A stretch of 64,000 nt of DNA from JAGPUQ01 sp036677085 (GCA_036677085.1 JAKFFI010000058.1:62001-126000), one strand, 5' to 3'. Shown: positions 16,225 to 25,559, numbered from the stretch's first letter. Numbers and translations are program-made. The notes: a model not told the origin generated them from the sequence alone.

Positions 16225-16950
16225 CTAACCGGTCAGCCGGATAAGGGTCGCGTTCATCCATTCGGCGACGTCATTTGTGATGGACTTGGCATCCCGCCCT
16301 ACAGTGGAGATGGGCTTCCCGAATACCAGCGTGATGGTGCCGGGATACTTGATGAATCTGTGGGCGGGCCAGCAGGCTCCCGCATTGTGGCAGACCGGCA
16401 GCACGGGAACCCCGGCGGCAATCGCCAACGCTGCGCCGCTGCGGTTGAATTTCGGCGCGGTCGCGCCCGCGTCGATGCGGGTGCCTTCGGGGTAGAGCAG
16501 CACATTCATTCCGGCGTCCAGGCGCGCGCGACCCTGCTGCATCACCTGGCGCAGCGCCTCCCGGGGGTTGCCGCGATCGATGGCTATGGGCGCAACTACC
16601 GCCAAGCCCCAGCCAAAGAAGGGGATCTTCAGCAGCTCCCGCTTGAGAACCGTGCTCACTGGCCGCAACCGGCGTTGCAGGTAATAGGTCTCCCAGCTGG
16701 ATTGGTGCTTGCTGAGCGCGACAAAGGGTCGGGCAGGGATATTTTCCAACCCCTCGACCCGCAGCTTCACGCCGCAGCAGAGACGAAGCCAGACCACCAC
16801 CAGGGCGTTGGCGGTGGTCGCCAGGGTTTGCCGCGGCGCTTGTGGCAGCAGCAGCCCCACGGTGAATGCAAGGGTTGAAAAAAAACCGACGATGACGATG
16901 TAGCCGCAATAAAACGTCAGTGAACGCAATGCCAACCACAGTTTCATCAT
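16225..16950 (-). CDS. plsC: 1-acyl-sn-glycerol-3-phosphate acyltransferase (PlsC family)
   Basis: This enzyme acylates lysophosphatidic acid to phosphatidic acid at the inner membrane in phospholipid synthesis. The 241-residue protein has one or two N-terminal membrane helices, then the catalytic block KHQSSWE (an H-x4-E variant common in this subfamily), PFFGWGLAVVAPIAIDR, and the substrate motif YPEGTRID. Its ATG overlaps the gmhB stop (ATGA). Location after glyQ-glyS-gmhB is conserved in pseudomonad-like genomes. The general family is sure; whether it is the main cellular PlsC is not. Confidence 0.9.
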   Translation of the reverse strand: MMKLWLALRSLTFYCGYIVIVGFFSTLAFTVGLLLPQAPRQTLATTANALVVVWLRLCCGVKLRVEGLENIPARPFVALSKHQSSWETYYLQRRLRPVSTVLKRELLKIPFFGWGLAVVAPIAIDRGNPREALRQVMQQGRARLDAGMNVLLYPEGTRIDAGATAPKFNRSGAALAIAAGVPVLPVCHNAGACWPAHRFIKYPGTITLVFGKPISTVGRDAKSITNDVAEWMNATLIRLTG

Positions 16951-17507
16951 GGCTGTTTCGAGATCAGCAAATCAGCCGCGGCGGCCAGATCATCCAGCAC
17001 GACGATGTCGTGCAGCCGGGTATCGGGGTGTGAAGTGAGCGCATACTCTGTCGCTACACCATTGCCGGTGCGTACCAGGATCGGTGCGCATCCCACCGCG
17101 ACCGCCGCCTCCAAGTCGCGCAGGCTATCGCCTATGGCGGGGATTCCCACCAATTCGATAGCAAACTGCGTGGCGATGCTCTGCAAAAGACCGGGCCGGG
17201 GCTTGCGGCAGTCGCAGCCATCCTCGGGCACATGGGGGCAACAAAAAATGCCGGCGATCTGGCCGCCGGCGGCGACCACCAAACGTTCCAGCTCGCGGTG
17301 CATGGCGGCGAGCGCCTCTGGCGCGATCAAGCCGCGCCCAACCCCGGATTGATTGGTGGCAACCGCCACCCGGAAGCCGGCGCGGCACAGGCGCGCGATG
17401 GCATCGATGCTGCCCGGCAGCGGCCGCCATTCGTCCAGATTCTTTATGAAATGGTCGGACTCGGCATTGATCACGCCATCTCGGTCCAGGATCACCCAGG
17501 GGGTCAT
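16947..17507 (-). CDS. gmhB: D-glycero-beta-D-manno-heptose-1,7-bisphosphate 7-phosphatase GmhB
   Basis: GmhB removes the 7-phosphate during ADP-heptose synthesis for the lipopolysaccharide inner core. The 186-residue HAD-superfamily protein has motif I LDRDGVIN near residues 7-14, the threonine motif ATNQSG, and the zinc-binding loop with CCPH and DGCDCRKPRP, all typical of GmhB. It overlaps glyS upstream and plsC downstream by four bases each, so the genes are probably co-translated. Confidence 0.95.
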   Translation of the reverse strand: MTPWVILDRDGVINAESDHFIKNLDEWRPLPGSIDAIARLCRAGFRVAVATNQSGVGRGLIAPEALAAMHRELERLVVAAGGQIAGIFCCPHVPEDGCDCRKPRPGLLQSIATQFAIELVGIPAIGDSLRDLEAAVAVGCAPILVRTGNGVATEYALTSHPDTRLHDIVVLDDLAAAADLLISKQP

Positions 17508-19585
17508 TGGGCTCCGGTCCGCGCCGCGAGCTGAGAGAGGTCGGCGATGGCGATAAACCGCGCACGCAGCGCAGCCAGCAATCGCAGGCGATTGCAGCGC
17601 AGGGCCGCATCGTCAGCCATCACCATGACATCCCTGAAAAATTGATCGACCGGATCCCGCAATTGCCGGAGCGCGTCCAGCGCCGCACTGTAATCGCTGC
17701 GGGAAACCAGTTCCTGCAACCGGAGATCCGTCGCACCCAGGCGCCCCCAGAGCGCACGCTCGGCTTCCGTCTCAAACAAAGCCGGGTCCACGGTGCCGCC
17801 ATCCAGGGTTTGCTGCTGTTGCAGATTGGCGATGCGCTTGTCGGTGGCGACCAGGCTGGCCGCCTCAGGCAGCTTGGCAAAGGCTTCCACTGCCACCATG
17901 CGCCGCCAGAGATCGAGCGGTTTGGCAACGCCAAGACCGGACACCGAGAGAAAGACCTCGGTTGAAATGCCCTGTTCTTCGCTGAAGGCGCGCAATCTGC
18001 CCAGGATGTAGGCAAGCACGCGGTTTGCCAGCGCCTCGGGTTCGCCGAGTTGCTCATGGCCGCGTGCGGCCGCACCCAGCAAGGGCTTGAGATCCAGATC
18101 GAGCTCGCATTCGATGAGAATGCGCAAGACCGCGATGCTGGCGCGACGCAGTCCGAAAGGGTCGCGGGAGCCGGTCGGTTCCAGACCCACGCCGAAGATG
18201 CCGGTCAGGGTGTCGAGGCGGTCAGCCAATGCGAGCACGATGCCCGCCGGCGTAGCCGGCAGCACGTCGCTGGCGTGGCGCGGCAGGTAGTGCTCGAACA
18301 GTGCCTCGGCCACTTCGGTTGCTTCGCCATCGTGCCTTGCGTAGTAGCGGCCCATGACGCCCTGCAGCTCGCCAAATTCCTGCACCATGGCGCTGACCAG
18401 ATCCGACTTGGCGATCTCGGCGCTGCGTATGGCGTGGTGGCTGTCGGCCCCGATCTGCGGTGCCAGGAACGCGCACAGTCGAGCGAGACGCGCGGTCTTG
18501 TCGTAAAGGGTTCCCAGGCGGTCCTGGTAGACGATGGTCCGGAGTCGCTCGCGCCGTGCCGCCAGGGTGGTTTTGAGATCGGTCTGATAGAAGAAAGCCG
18601 CATCGGCAAAGCGGGGCCGGATAACGCGTTCGTTGCCTGCCACCACCAGCGCGGGTTGCCCACTTTCAATATTGGCAACGGTTACAAACACGGGCAGCAG
18701 GGAACCGTCGGCAGCGATCACCGGGAAGTATTTCTGGTGCTCCTGCATGGAGCTGACCAGCGCCTCGCGCGGCACCGCGAGAAAGTGTGCCTCGAAACAG
18801 CCCAGCAGCGGAACCGGCCACTCATTGAGCGCGGTCACCTCGTCGAGCAATGCGGGATCGAGTACCGCGGTACCACCGGCGTGCGTCGCCAACGCGGTGA
18901 CACCGGCAGCGATGATGTCCCGGCGGTCGCTGAAGTCGGCGATGACGTAGGCGTCGCGCAGAATATCCTCATAGCTTTCTGGCGAAGTAAGCACTAACTC
19001 GCCAGGCGCGTGGACCCGGTGTCCGCGCGTCCTGTTGCCGGCACCGACACCAAGGATTTCCGCCGGTATGGGTTCGTCGCCGAACAGCAGGACGACCCAG
19101 TGCACCGGACGCACGAACTCCACCCGACTGGCACCCCAGCGCATGCGGCGGGGAATCGGCAAGGCGCCGAGCGCCGTCTGCACCAGTTCGGGAATCAGAT
19201 CGCGGGCGGCTGCGCCGGGTCGCGTTTCCCGGAAGCAGAGCCGCGGACCTTTATCGGTCTCGACCTGCAGCAACTCGGCCGGATCGGTCAGGCCACAACT
19301 GCGCGCAAATCCCTGGGCGGCCGGGGTCGGCGTGCCGTCGGCGGCAAAGGCGGCACTAACCGCCGGGCCCAGCTTCTCGATCCGGATATCCGGTTGGCGT
19401 TCGGCGAGCCCGGCGACCCGCACGGCAAGCCGCCGCGGGGTTGCAAAACCCTGCACCGCGCCGTGCTCGAGCTGGACGCTGGCAAGTCCTGACTGGATCC
19501 CCGCAACCAGTGCCTCCATCAGCGCGCGGAGTGCCTTTGGGGGGAGTTCCTCGGTACCTATTTCGATCAGGAGCGAGCGGCTCAC
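17504..19585 (-). CDS. glyS: Glycyl-tRNA synthetase beta subunit
   Basis: GlyS pairs with GlyQ as the alpha2beta2 glycyl-tRNA synthetase; beta binds tRNA and carries HD-like and anticodon-binding regions. The 693-residue protein begins MSRSLLIEIGTEELPPKALR from a GTG whose bases overlap the glyQ stop (GTGA). The frame stays open a further 480 bases upstream, but that part is antisense-like reading through glyQ and is rejected as coding. The length is close to the E. coli protein. Confidence 0.97.
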   Translation of the reverse strand: MSRSLLIEIGTEELPPKALRALMEALVAGIQSGLASVQLEHGAVQGFATPRRLAVRVAGLAERQPDIRIEKLGPAVSAAFAADGTPTPAAQGFARSCGLTDPAELLQVETDKGPRLCFRETRPGAAARDLIPELVQTALGALPIPRRMRWGASRVEFVRPVHWVVLLFGDEPIPAEILGVGAGNRTRGHRVHAPGELVLTSPESYEDILRDAYVIADFSDRRDIIAAGVTALATHAGGTAVLDPALLDEVTALNEWPVPLLGCFEAHFLAVPREALVSSMQEHQKYFPVIAADGSLLPVFVTVANIESGQPALVVAGNERVIRPRFADAAFFYQTDLKTTLAARRERLRTIVYQDRLGTLYDKTARLARLCAFLAPQIGADSHHAIRSAEIAKSDLVSAMVQEFGELQGVMGRYYARHDGEATEVAEALFEHYLPRHASDVLPATPAGIVLALADRLDTLTGIFGVGLEPTGSRDPFGLRRASIAVLRILIECELDLDLKPLLGAAARGHEQLGEPEALANRVLAYILGRLRAFSEEQGISTEVFLSVSGLGVAKPLDLWRRMVAVEAFAKLPEAASLVATDKRIANLQQQQTLDGGTVDPALFETEAERALWGRLGATDLRLQELVSRSDYSAALDALRQLRDPVDQFFRDVMVMADDAALRCNRLRLLAALRARFIAIADLSQLAARTGAQ

Positions 19586-20529
19586 GAACGGCCACCGGAA
19601 GCCAGTTGCCGCACTTCGTCCGCGAGTGCCGGGGGCGCGAGCGGAAAACCCAGCGCCAGGCGGGCATCGAAATACGCCTGAGCCACGGCCCGGGCCAGCG
19701 CGCGGACCCGCAAAATGTAGCGCTGGCGCTCGGTTACCGAGATGGCGTGGCGCGCATCCAGCAGATTGAAGGAGTGGGAGGCTTTCATGACCATCTCGTA
19801 GGCGGGCAGCGACAGGCCGGCGGTCACCAGGCGCGTACTTTCGCGCTCGCAGTGATCGAAGGTCAGGGACAGGAACTCCACGTCGGCCTCCTCGAAATTG
19901 AAGCGCGACATCTCGACCTCGTTCTGGTGAAACACATCGCCATAGGTGACCACGCCGCCGTCGGGGGCGCGCGTCCACACCAGATCGAAAATGCTGTCGA
20001 CGCCCTGCAGGTACATGGCGAGGCGTTCGAGGCCGTAGGTGATCTCGCCGGTCACCGGATAGCACTCCAGGCCGCCCACTTGCTGGAAGTAGGTGAACTG
20101 GGTCACCTCCATGCCGTTCAGCCAGATCTCCCAGCCCAGACCCCAGGCGCCCAGCGTCGGCGATTCCCAGTTGTCCTCGACAAAGCGGATGTCGTGAATG
20201 GCGGCATCGAAGCCGAGTTCGCGCAGGGACTCCAGATACAGTTCCTGAATATTGGTGGGCGAAGGCTTGAGCACCACCTGGAACTGGTAATAGTGCTGGA
20301 GCCGGTTGGGGTTCTCCCCGTAGCGGCCGTCGGCCGGGCGTCGGCAGGGCTGCACATAGGCGCTGTTCCAGGTTTCCGGCCCGATGGCGCGCAGAAAAGT
20401 GGCGGGATGGAAGGTTCCGGCACCCACCTCCATGTCCAGCGGCTGCAAAATGACGCAGCCCTGACGTGCCCAGTAGTCCTGGAGCGCGAGGATCAGACCC
20501 TGAAAAGTCGCGAGATCAGGCATCGCCAC
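19582..20529 (-). CDS. glyQ: Glycyl-tRNA synthetase alpha subunit
   Basis: GlyQ is the catalytic class II subunit charging tRNA-Gly. The 315-residue reading includes the very conserved TFQGLILALQDYWARQGCVI, QPLDMEVGAGTFHPATFLR, GRYGENPNRLQHYYQFQVV and TQFTYFQQVGGLE. GTG 20529 lies about 7 bases from AGGGGG; an ATG at 20523 (MPDLATF) is a near-equal alternative. It is the first gene of glyQ-glyS-gmhB-plsC and has a good promoter just upstream. Confidence 0.97.
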   Translation of the reverse strand: MAMPDLATFQGLILALQDYWARQGCVILQPLDMEVGAGTFHPATFLRAIGPETWNSAYVQPCRRPADGRYGENPNRLQHYYQFQVVLKPSPTNIQELYLESLRELGFDAAIHDIRFVEDNWESPTLGAWGLGWEIWLNGMEVTQFTYFQQVGGLECYPVTGEITYGLERLAMYLQGVDSIFDLVWTRAPDGGVVTYGDVFHQNEVEMSRFNFEEADVEFLSLTFDHCERESTRLVTAGLSLPAYEMVMKASHSFNLLDARHAISVTERQRYILRVRALARAVAQAYFDARLALGFPLAPPALADEVRQLASGGRS

Positions 20530-20558
20530 GGCGCCGCCCCCTGGTTCAAGAGCCGGCG

Positions 20559-20587
20559 ATTATATCGGCACCCCCCGGGGGTGACGA
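20559..20587 (-). promoter_or_regulatory. Sigma-70 promoter of the glyQ unit
   Basis: On the minus strand TCGTCA (20587-20582) and a perfect TATAAT (20564-20559) are separated by 17 bases, about 30 bases before the glyQ start. A C-tract/G-tract palindrome (20569-20583) fills most of the spacer. Confidence 0.6.
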
Positions 20588-20605
20588 GGGTGACAAGGGT
20601 GATGC
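20579..20605 (+). repeat. Three 9-bp direct repeats (GGGTGAnnn) between glyQ and the MBL gene
   Basis: GGGTGACGA, GGGTGACAA and GGGTGATGC follow one another without gaps. They overlap the glyQ -35 element and lie upstream of the divergent metallo-beta-lactamase-fold gene. They could be a regulator's tandem half-sites or a simple expansion. Confidence 0.6.
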
Positions 20606-20660
20606 GCAGTATCCCGTGTATGCTCTCACCGGCGCAGCAACCACAGACAGAGGACAGCAG

Positions 20661-21581
20661 ATGAAAACCAACCAGTCGGTTACTCCCCTGCGGTGGTTTT
20701 GCCGCGGGCTATCAGCGCTTGTTTTGGTGGTGTCGCCCCTTGGCCACGCCAGCGAACACTGGGATTCGGTGGCGATCGAGACGGTCCCGGTCAGCGCGGG
20801 GATCTACATGCTGACCGGCGAGGGCGGCAACATCGGGGTCTCCGTGGGTGTGGACGGAACCCTGATCATCGACGACCAGTACGCGCCCCTGGCGGGCAAG
20901 ATAGAGGCTGCGCTCAACCGGCTCGCCGAAGGCGCCCCGAGATTTCTCATCAACACGCATTGGCACGGCGATCATGCCGGCGGCAACGAGCACTTCGGCC
21001 GGGGGGGCGCCATCATCGTCGCCCACGCCAAGGTACGCGAAGCACTGAAAATCGAGAAAACCATCCCGCTGTTCAATATGCACAAGCCGCCCTCGCCGCG
21101 TGCGGCCCTGCCCGTGGTGACCTTTGAAGATCGCATGATGCTGCACTGGAACGACCATGACGTGGTCTTGTTGCATGCACCCAATGCGCACACCGACGGC
21201 GATGCCATCGTGCAATTTCGCGATGCCAACGTGATTCACATGGGCGATACCTTCTTCAATGGCTTTTACCCGTTCATCGATACCGATTCCGGCGGCAGCA
21301 TTGCGGGCATGATCGCGGCCGCTGAACAGGTGTTGGCGCTCGCCGACGCGCACACCAAAATCATCCCGGGTCACGGCCCGCTCGCCAATCGTGCCGACCT
21401 GGTCGCCTATCGCGACATGCTGGTCACCGCGGAGCGAGCCATTCGCGCCTTGCGGGATGCTGGAAAGACGCCGGACGAAATCGTCGCGGCCAAGCCGACG
21501 GCGGCGCTCGATCCGGACTGGAGCAAGGGCTTTCTCGCGCCGGATGTCTGGGTGCGCATCGTGGTGAACGGGATGCGCTGA
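20661..21581 (+). CDS. Periplasmic metallo-beta-lactamase-fold hydrolase
   Basis: The 306-residue protein has a Sec signal peptide (basic start, hydrophobic core, cleavage near GHAS-EHW, about residue 30) and the zinc-binding motif THWHGDHAGG. Further ligands include the histidine of NAHTDGDAIV, the aspartate of HMGDTFF and the histidine of IIPGHGP. This pattern fits the periplasmic MBL-fold hydrolase family that includes quinoprotein-associated and SoxH-like proteins; the substrate is unknown. ATG 20661 follows AGAGGACAG. An in-frame extension upstream reads into glyQ antisense and is rejected. It stands alone ahead of the pst operon. Confidence 0.85.
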   Translation: MKTNQSVTPLRWFCRGLSALVLVVSPLGHASEHWDSVAIETVPVSAGIYMLTGEGGNIGVSVGVDGTLIIDDQYAPLAGKIEAALNRLAEGAPRFLINTHWHGDHAGGNEHFGRGGAIIVAHAKVREALKIEKTIPLFNMHKPPSPRAALPVVTFEDRMMLHWNDHDVVLLHAPNAHTDGDAIVQFRDANVIHMGDTFFNGFYPFIDTDSGGSIAGMIAAAEQVLALADAHTKIIPGHGPLANRADLVAYRDMLVTAERAIRALRDAGKTPDEIVAAKPTAALDPDWSKGFLAPDVWVRIVVNGMR

Positions 21582-21659
21582 GCGCGTCACCGGCGAGGGG
21601 GACCACGAGCGCAACGGGGGATGATCGGAGCGCAGACGCCGGATGATGCTGACACGCGA

Positions 21660-21688
21660 CTGTAATATTTCGTTCATAGTCCGGTCAT
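21660..21688 (+). promoter_or_regulatory. PHO box (three half-sites) and pstS promoter
   Basis: Three 7-bp half-sites in perfect 11-bp register, CTGTAAT (21660-21666), CGTTCAT (21671-21677) and CGGTCAT (21682-21688), match the PhoB target CTGTCAT-N4 repeat. A -10-like TAGGCT starts 10 bases further on (21699-21704), where PhoB-activated promoters place it. This predicts induction of pstS under phosphate starvation. Confidence 0.88.
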
Positions 21689-21737
21689 CTCCAGCCCCTA
21701 GGCTGGCGCAGCGAATCCCCCCACAGGAGTCAAGGTT

Positions 21738-22805
21738 GTGAAAACTACCCTTAGAAACACTATATGCGGCCTGAGCGTTGGCGCGGTGCTGACGCTGGCG
21801 GGTGCCAATGCGTTGGCCCAGTCGCGAGACTACATCAGCGTCGTCGGGTCCTCGACGGTCTACCCATTCTCGACAGTGGTCGCCGAGCGCTTCGGTAAGG
21901 CTGCCGGTGGCGCTACGCCGAAAATAGAATCTACGGGTACCGGCGGCGGCTTCAAGCTCTTCTGCGGCGGCGTTGGCACAGGGCATCCGGATATTGCCAA
22001 CGCCTCCCGCCAGATAAAGAAGGCTGAGTTCGACGAGTGTCAGGCGAATGGGGTGAAGGACATTATTGAAGTTCAGATCGGTTTCGATGGCATCGTGCTT
22101 GCCAATTCGGTCAATGCCGCGCCCATGCAGTTGACCCCCAAAGATATTTTCCTCGCTTTGGCGAAGGGCATTCCCGCAAAGTACGGCCCGAAACTGGTGC
22201 CCAACCCCAACAAGACCTGGAAGGATGTCAACCCGGCTCTGCCCGACACCAAAATCGAAGTGCTTGGACCGCCGCCCACCTCGGGCACCCGTGATGCTTT
22301 CGTGGAGTTGGCGATGGAAGCGGGCTGCTCGTCTTTCGAGTGGATCAAGGATCTGAAGAAAGTGAATGAAGCAGAGTACAAGAATATCTGCCACACCCTG
22401 CGCGAAGACGGCGCCTTCGTGGAGGCGGGAGAAAACGACAACCTGATCGTGCAGAAACTCGCCGCCAACCCCAAAGCGGTGGGCATATTCGGCTTCAGCT
22501 TCCTTGAGCAGAACTCCGACAAGGTCCATGGTGCGGTCATTAACGGCGTCGCTCCTTCCTTTGAGGCCATTGCCAGCAAGACGTATCCGGTATCGCGCCC
22601 ATTGTTCATGTATGCGAAAAAGGCCCATATCGGCGTCGTGCCGAATATGCAGGGTTTCCTGGCCGAGTTCACCAGCGAAAAAGCCTGGGGCGACGACGGC
22701 TATCTGGCTGACAAGGGCATGATCCCGATGCCGGAACCGATGCGCAAACAAGTGGCTGCCAGTGTGGCTGCGCAGGCGGCAATGAGCGGCGCAGGACTGA
22801 AGTAG
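21738..22805 (+). CDS. pstS: Phosphate ABC transporter substrate-binding protein PstS
   Basis: PstS captures phosphate in the periplasm for the PstCAB importer. The 355-residue protein has a signal peptide ending near ANALAQS (no lipobox). Phosphate-loop motifs include VVGSSTVYPFSTVVAERF, the central ESTGTGGGFKLFC, and SGTRDAFVELA. The GTG start at 21738 has AGGAG (21725-21729) at 8-base spacing. It is the first gene after the PHO box and is separated from pstC by a strong terminator. The sequence is of the SphX/PstS family that uses a longer, cysteine-containing form. Confidence 0.96.
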   Translation: MKTTLRNTICGLSVGAVLTLAGANALAQSRDYISVVGSSTVYPFSTVVAERFGKAAGGATPKIESTGTGGGFKLFCGGVGTGHPDIANASRQIKKAEFDECQANGVKDIIEVQIGFDGIVLANSVNAAPMQLTPKDIFLALAKGIPAKYGPKLVPNPNKTWKDVNPALPDTKIEVLGPPPTSGTRDAFVELAMEAGCSSFEWIKDLKKVNEAEYKNICHTLREDGAFVEAGENDNLIVQKLAANPKAVGIFGFSFLEQNSDKVHGAVINGVAPSFEAIASKTYPVSRPLFMYAKKAHIGVVPNMQGFLAEFTSEKAWGDDGYLADKGMIPMPEPMRKQVAASVAAQAAMSGAGLK

Positions 22806-22834
22806 GCGCCCTTTGCCACCTGTTATACTCTCGC

Positions 22835-22860
22835 GGCCCGACTGATGTCGGGCCTTTTTT
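22835..22860 (+). terminator. Intrinsic terminator between pstS and pstC
   Basis: A perfect 8-bp stem (22835-22842 with 22847-22854, GGCCCGAC/GTCGGGCC) with the loop TGAT is followed by six T residues. It probably lets most transcripts stop after pstS, so binding protein exceeds permease, with read-through into pstC. Confidence 0.92.
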
Positions 22861-22884
22861 CATGACCCCGCCCGGAACTGTCCG

Positions 22885-24273
22885 ATGTCCCTGGTCAACC
22901 TGGTCATCGTTCTCGCGCTGCTGGTTGTCGTTGCGTACTATCTGGCGCATAGCCGCTCGCTGGCGCTCGCCAAACCGCTGGGCGGCATTCGCCATCTCCA
23001 TTCCCTGCCGCTGTACTACGGCTTGCGCGGTGCCATCTGGTGCGGGCTTCCGGCACTTACCCTGCTAACACTGTGGCTGGTGCTTGACGATCCTCTGGTC
23101 AGGGCGCTGGTGCTCGCGGGATTACCGCCGGACACGGTTCCGGACGGCGTGGCTGAAACCAACCTGTTGATGAGCACGGTCGTCAATGTCGCCAGCGGCG
23201 CGTTGCCGGCCGATGCCCAAGCGTCCTCGATAGTAGCGGCAGCCGAGCATTACAACGCATTGCGCGCCACCGGTCGGTCGGTGATCGCGGTCGCCACCGT
23301 TGCCGTCGCGGTTGCCGGCCTGCTCTGGAGCGTGCGGCGGATGTCCCCGCGGTTGCGCGCTCGCCAAGAGGTAGAGAGGGTATTTCGCTGGGCGTTGCTG
23401 GCTTGCGCCTGCGTGGCCATTTTTGCCACCTTTGGCATCGTGGTGTCGGTACTGATCGAGTCGATTCGCTTCTTCGAGGTGGTGCCGCTCGCGGACTTTC
23501 TGTTCGGACTCGAATGGAGCCCCCAGATGGCGATCCGCGCGGACCAGGTGGGAAGTTCGGGAGCCTTCGGCGCGGTACCGTTGTTCATGGGTAGCCTGCT
23601 GATTTCCGCTATTGCACTGGTGGTGGCGGTGCCGGTGGGCCTGATGTCTGCCATTTATCTGGGCGAATACGCAAGTGCGCGGCTTCGCAATATCGCCAAG
23701 CCGGCCCTGGAAATTCTCGCCGGCGTGCCAACCGTGGTTTACGGCTTCTTTGCGGCACTTTCGGTGGCGCCCTTCATTCGCGATCTGGGCGCACGCCTGG
23801 GACTTTCGGTCTCGTCCGAAAGCGCACTGGCCGCGGGGCTGGTGATGGGCGTCATGATCATTCCCTTTGTCTCGTCGCTCGCCGATGACGTCATCACGGC
23901 AGTGCCCCGGAGTCTGCGCGACGGCTCGCTGGCGCTGGGTGCGACCCGCTCCGAAACCGTGAAGAAAGTGATTATCCCCGCCGCGCTGCCTGGTATTGTC
24001 GGCGGCGTGCTCCTGGCCGCCTCGCGCGCCATTGGCGAGACCATGATTGTGGTCATGGCGGCGGGGATGGCGGCACGCCTCACGTTCAATCCACTGGAAG
24101 CGGTCACCACCGTTACCGTCCAGATAGTCACCTTGCTGGTGGGGGATCAGGAGTTCGATAGTCCGAAAACCCTTGCGGCCTTTGCACTGGGATTGATGCT
24201 GTTTTTGACCACGCTGCTGCTCAATGTGATCGCCCAGCACATCGTCAAAAAGTATCGGGAGCTCTATGACTGA
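22885..24273 (+). CDS. pstC: Phosphate ABC transporter permease PstC
   Basis: PstC is one of the two inner-membrane permease subunits of the phosphate importer. The 462-residue protein is longer than E. coli PstC: about 200 residues with three or more extra membrane segments precede the canonical permease domain. That domain begins near FFEVVPLADFLFGLEWSPQ and holds the EAA loop PRSLRDGSLALGATRSETVKKV. This long form is usual where PstA is also long. The stop overlaps the pstA start by 8 bases. Confidence 0.94.
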   Translation: MSLVNLVIVLALLVVVAYYLAHSRSLALAKPLGGIRHLHSLPLYYGLRGAIWCGLPALTLLTLWLVLDDPLVRALVLAGLPPDTVPDGVAETNLLMSTVVNVASGALPADAQASSIVAAAEHYNALRATGRSVIAVATVAVAVAGLLWSVRRMSPRLRARQEVERVFRWALLACACVAIFATFGIVVSVLIESIRFFEVVPLADFLFGLEWSPQMAIRADQVGSSGAFGAVPLFMGSLLISAIALVVAVPVGLMSAIYLGEYASARLRNIAKPALEILAGVPTVVYGFFAALSVAPFIRDLGARLGLSVSSESALAAGLVMGVMIIPFVSSLADDVITAVPRSLRDGSLALGATRSETVKKVIIPAALPGIVGGVLLAASRAIGETMIVVMAAGMAARLTFNPLEAVTTVTVQIVTLLVGDQEFDSPKTLAAFALGLMLFLTTLLLNVIAQHIVKKYRELYD

Positions 24274-25546
24274 GCACAAGGCTTCCACAGCGCAAATCAT
24301 TCGCGCCAGTCTCAAGCGCCGCTATCGTGCGGAGCGGCGGTTCCGGCTGTACGGCTTCCTGGCGGTCTGCTTCGGACTGTTCGCAGTGCTGCTCCTGCTC
24401 GCGGACATCATCGGCAAAGGTCACGGCGCCTTCCGGCAGACCTATGTGCAGTTGCGGATCCATTACGACCCGGAAGTGCTCGGCATCGGCACTGCCACCG
24501 ATCCAGCGGCGTTGGCGCTCGGCGATTACGATGCGCTGGTGCGTCAGGCACTGTACGAGCGCTTTGGCGAGCCCACGGAGCGCGTCGAGCGGCGGGAGTT
24601 GAGCGCGCTGATCAGCAATGGTGCCGGCTACGAGCTGCAGGCGCGTCTGCGGGCCAACCCCGCGTTGCTGGGGACCAGCGAGACGCTCTGGCTGCTCGCC
24701 GACGACGATATCGACGCCTGGTTCAAAACGCGCGGTGGTGACGAGTTCACCGGCAGAATGAGCGAGCGGAAACTTCTCTGGGTGGACCGTCTGCTCGAAA
24801 ACGACGAGATCGAACTCCGGTTCAATCGGGAGTTCTTTGCCCGGGGGGATTCCCGCGAACCCGAGCTGGCCGGCATCGGCGGCGCGGCCAAAGGCACCCT
24901 GCTGACGCTCGCCATCACCCTGTTGCTGTCGTTTCCGCTCGGTGTTGCCGCGGCAATTTATCTGGAGGAGTTCGCACCACAAAACCGCTGGACCGACTTC
25001 ATTGAAGTCAACATCAACAACCTGGCGGCGGTACCGTCCGTCATCTTTGGTTTGTTGGGGCTCGCGGTATTCATCAATTTTTTCCAGATGCCGCGTTCGG
25101 CGCCGGTGCTGGGCGGCGTGGTGCTCGCACTGGTGACCCTGCCGACTGTGATTATCTCCAGTCGCGCGGCGATCAAGTCCGTGCCGCCATCGATCCGGGA
25201 GGCCGCGCTCGGCGTCGGCGCTTCCAGAATGCAGGTCGTACTCGGCCATGTACTGCCGCTGGCCATGCCCGGCATGCTGACCGGGGCCATTCTGGGCATG
25301 GCCCGCGCACTCGGCGAAACAGCGCCACTGTTGATGATCGGCATGGTGGCGTTCATCGTTGATGTACCGCGCGGCTTCTCGGATCCTGCCACGGTGCTGC
25401 CGGTGCAGATTTTCCTGTGGGCAGATAGTCCCGAGCGCGCGTTTGTCGAGAAAACCTCCGGTGCCATCATGGTGTTGCTGGCGTTTCTCATCCTGATGAA
25501 TGCATTGGCCGTAGTGTTGCGCAAGCGTCTTGAACGGCGCTGGTGA
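24266..25546 (+). CDS. pstA: Phosphate ABC transporter permease PstA
   Basis: PstA is the second inner-membrane permease of the phosphate importer. The 426-residue protein has an N-terminal helix, a large soluble segment of about 170 residues (DUF3333-like) and then the conserved permease helices with IYLEEFAPQNRWTDFIEVNINNLAAVPS and the EAA loop PPSIREAALGVGASRMQVV. It overlaps pstC and is followed by pstB after 13 bases. Confidence 0.94.
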   Translation: MTEHKASTAQIIRASLKRRYRAERRFRLYGFLAVCFGLFAVLLLLADIIGKGHGAFRQTYVQLRIHYDPEVLGIGTATDPAALALGDYDALVRQALYERFGEPTERVERRELSALISNGAGYELQARLRANPALLGTSETLWLLADDDIDAWFKTRGGDEFTGRMSERKLLWVDRLLENDEIELRFNREFFARGDSREPELAGIGGAAKGTLLTLAITLLLSFPLGVAAAIYLEEFAPQNRWTDFIEVNINNLAAVPSVIFGLLGLAVFINFFQMPRSAPVLGGVVLALVTLPTVIISSRAAIKSVPPSIREAALGVGASRMQVVLGHVLPLAMPGMLTGAILGMARALGETAPLLMIGMVAFIVDVPRGFSDPATVLPVQIFLWADSPERAFVEKTSGAIMVLLAFLILMNALAVVLRKRLERRW

Positions 25547-25559
25547 TGGGAGAAACAAG

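Noticed and set aside
20712..22751. 679-codon open frame on the minus strand
   Set aside because: It is antisense to the MBL hydrolase and pstS, both clearly coding with conserved motifs and signal peptides.
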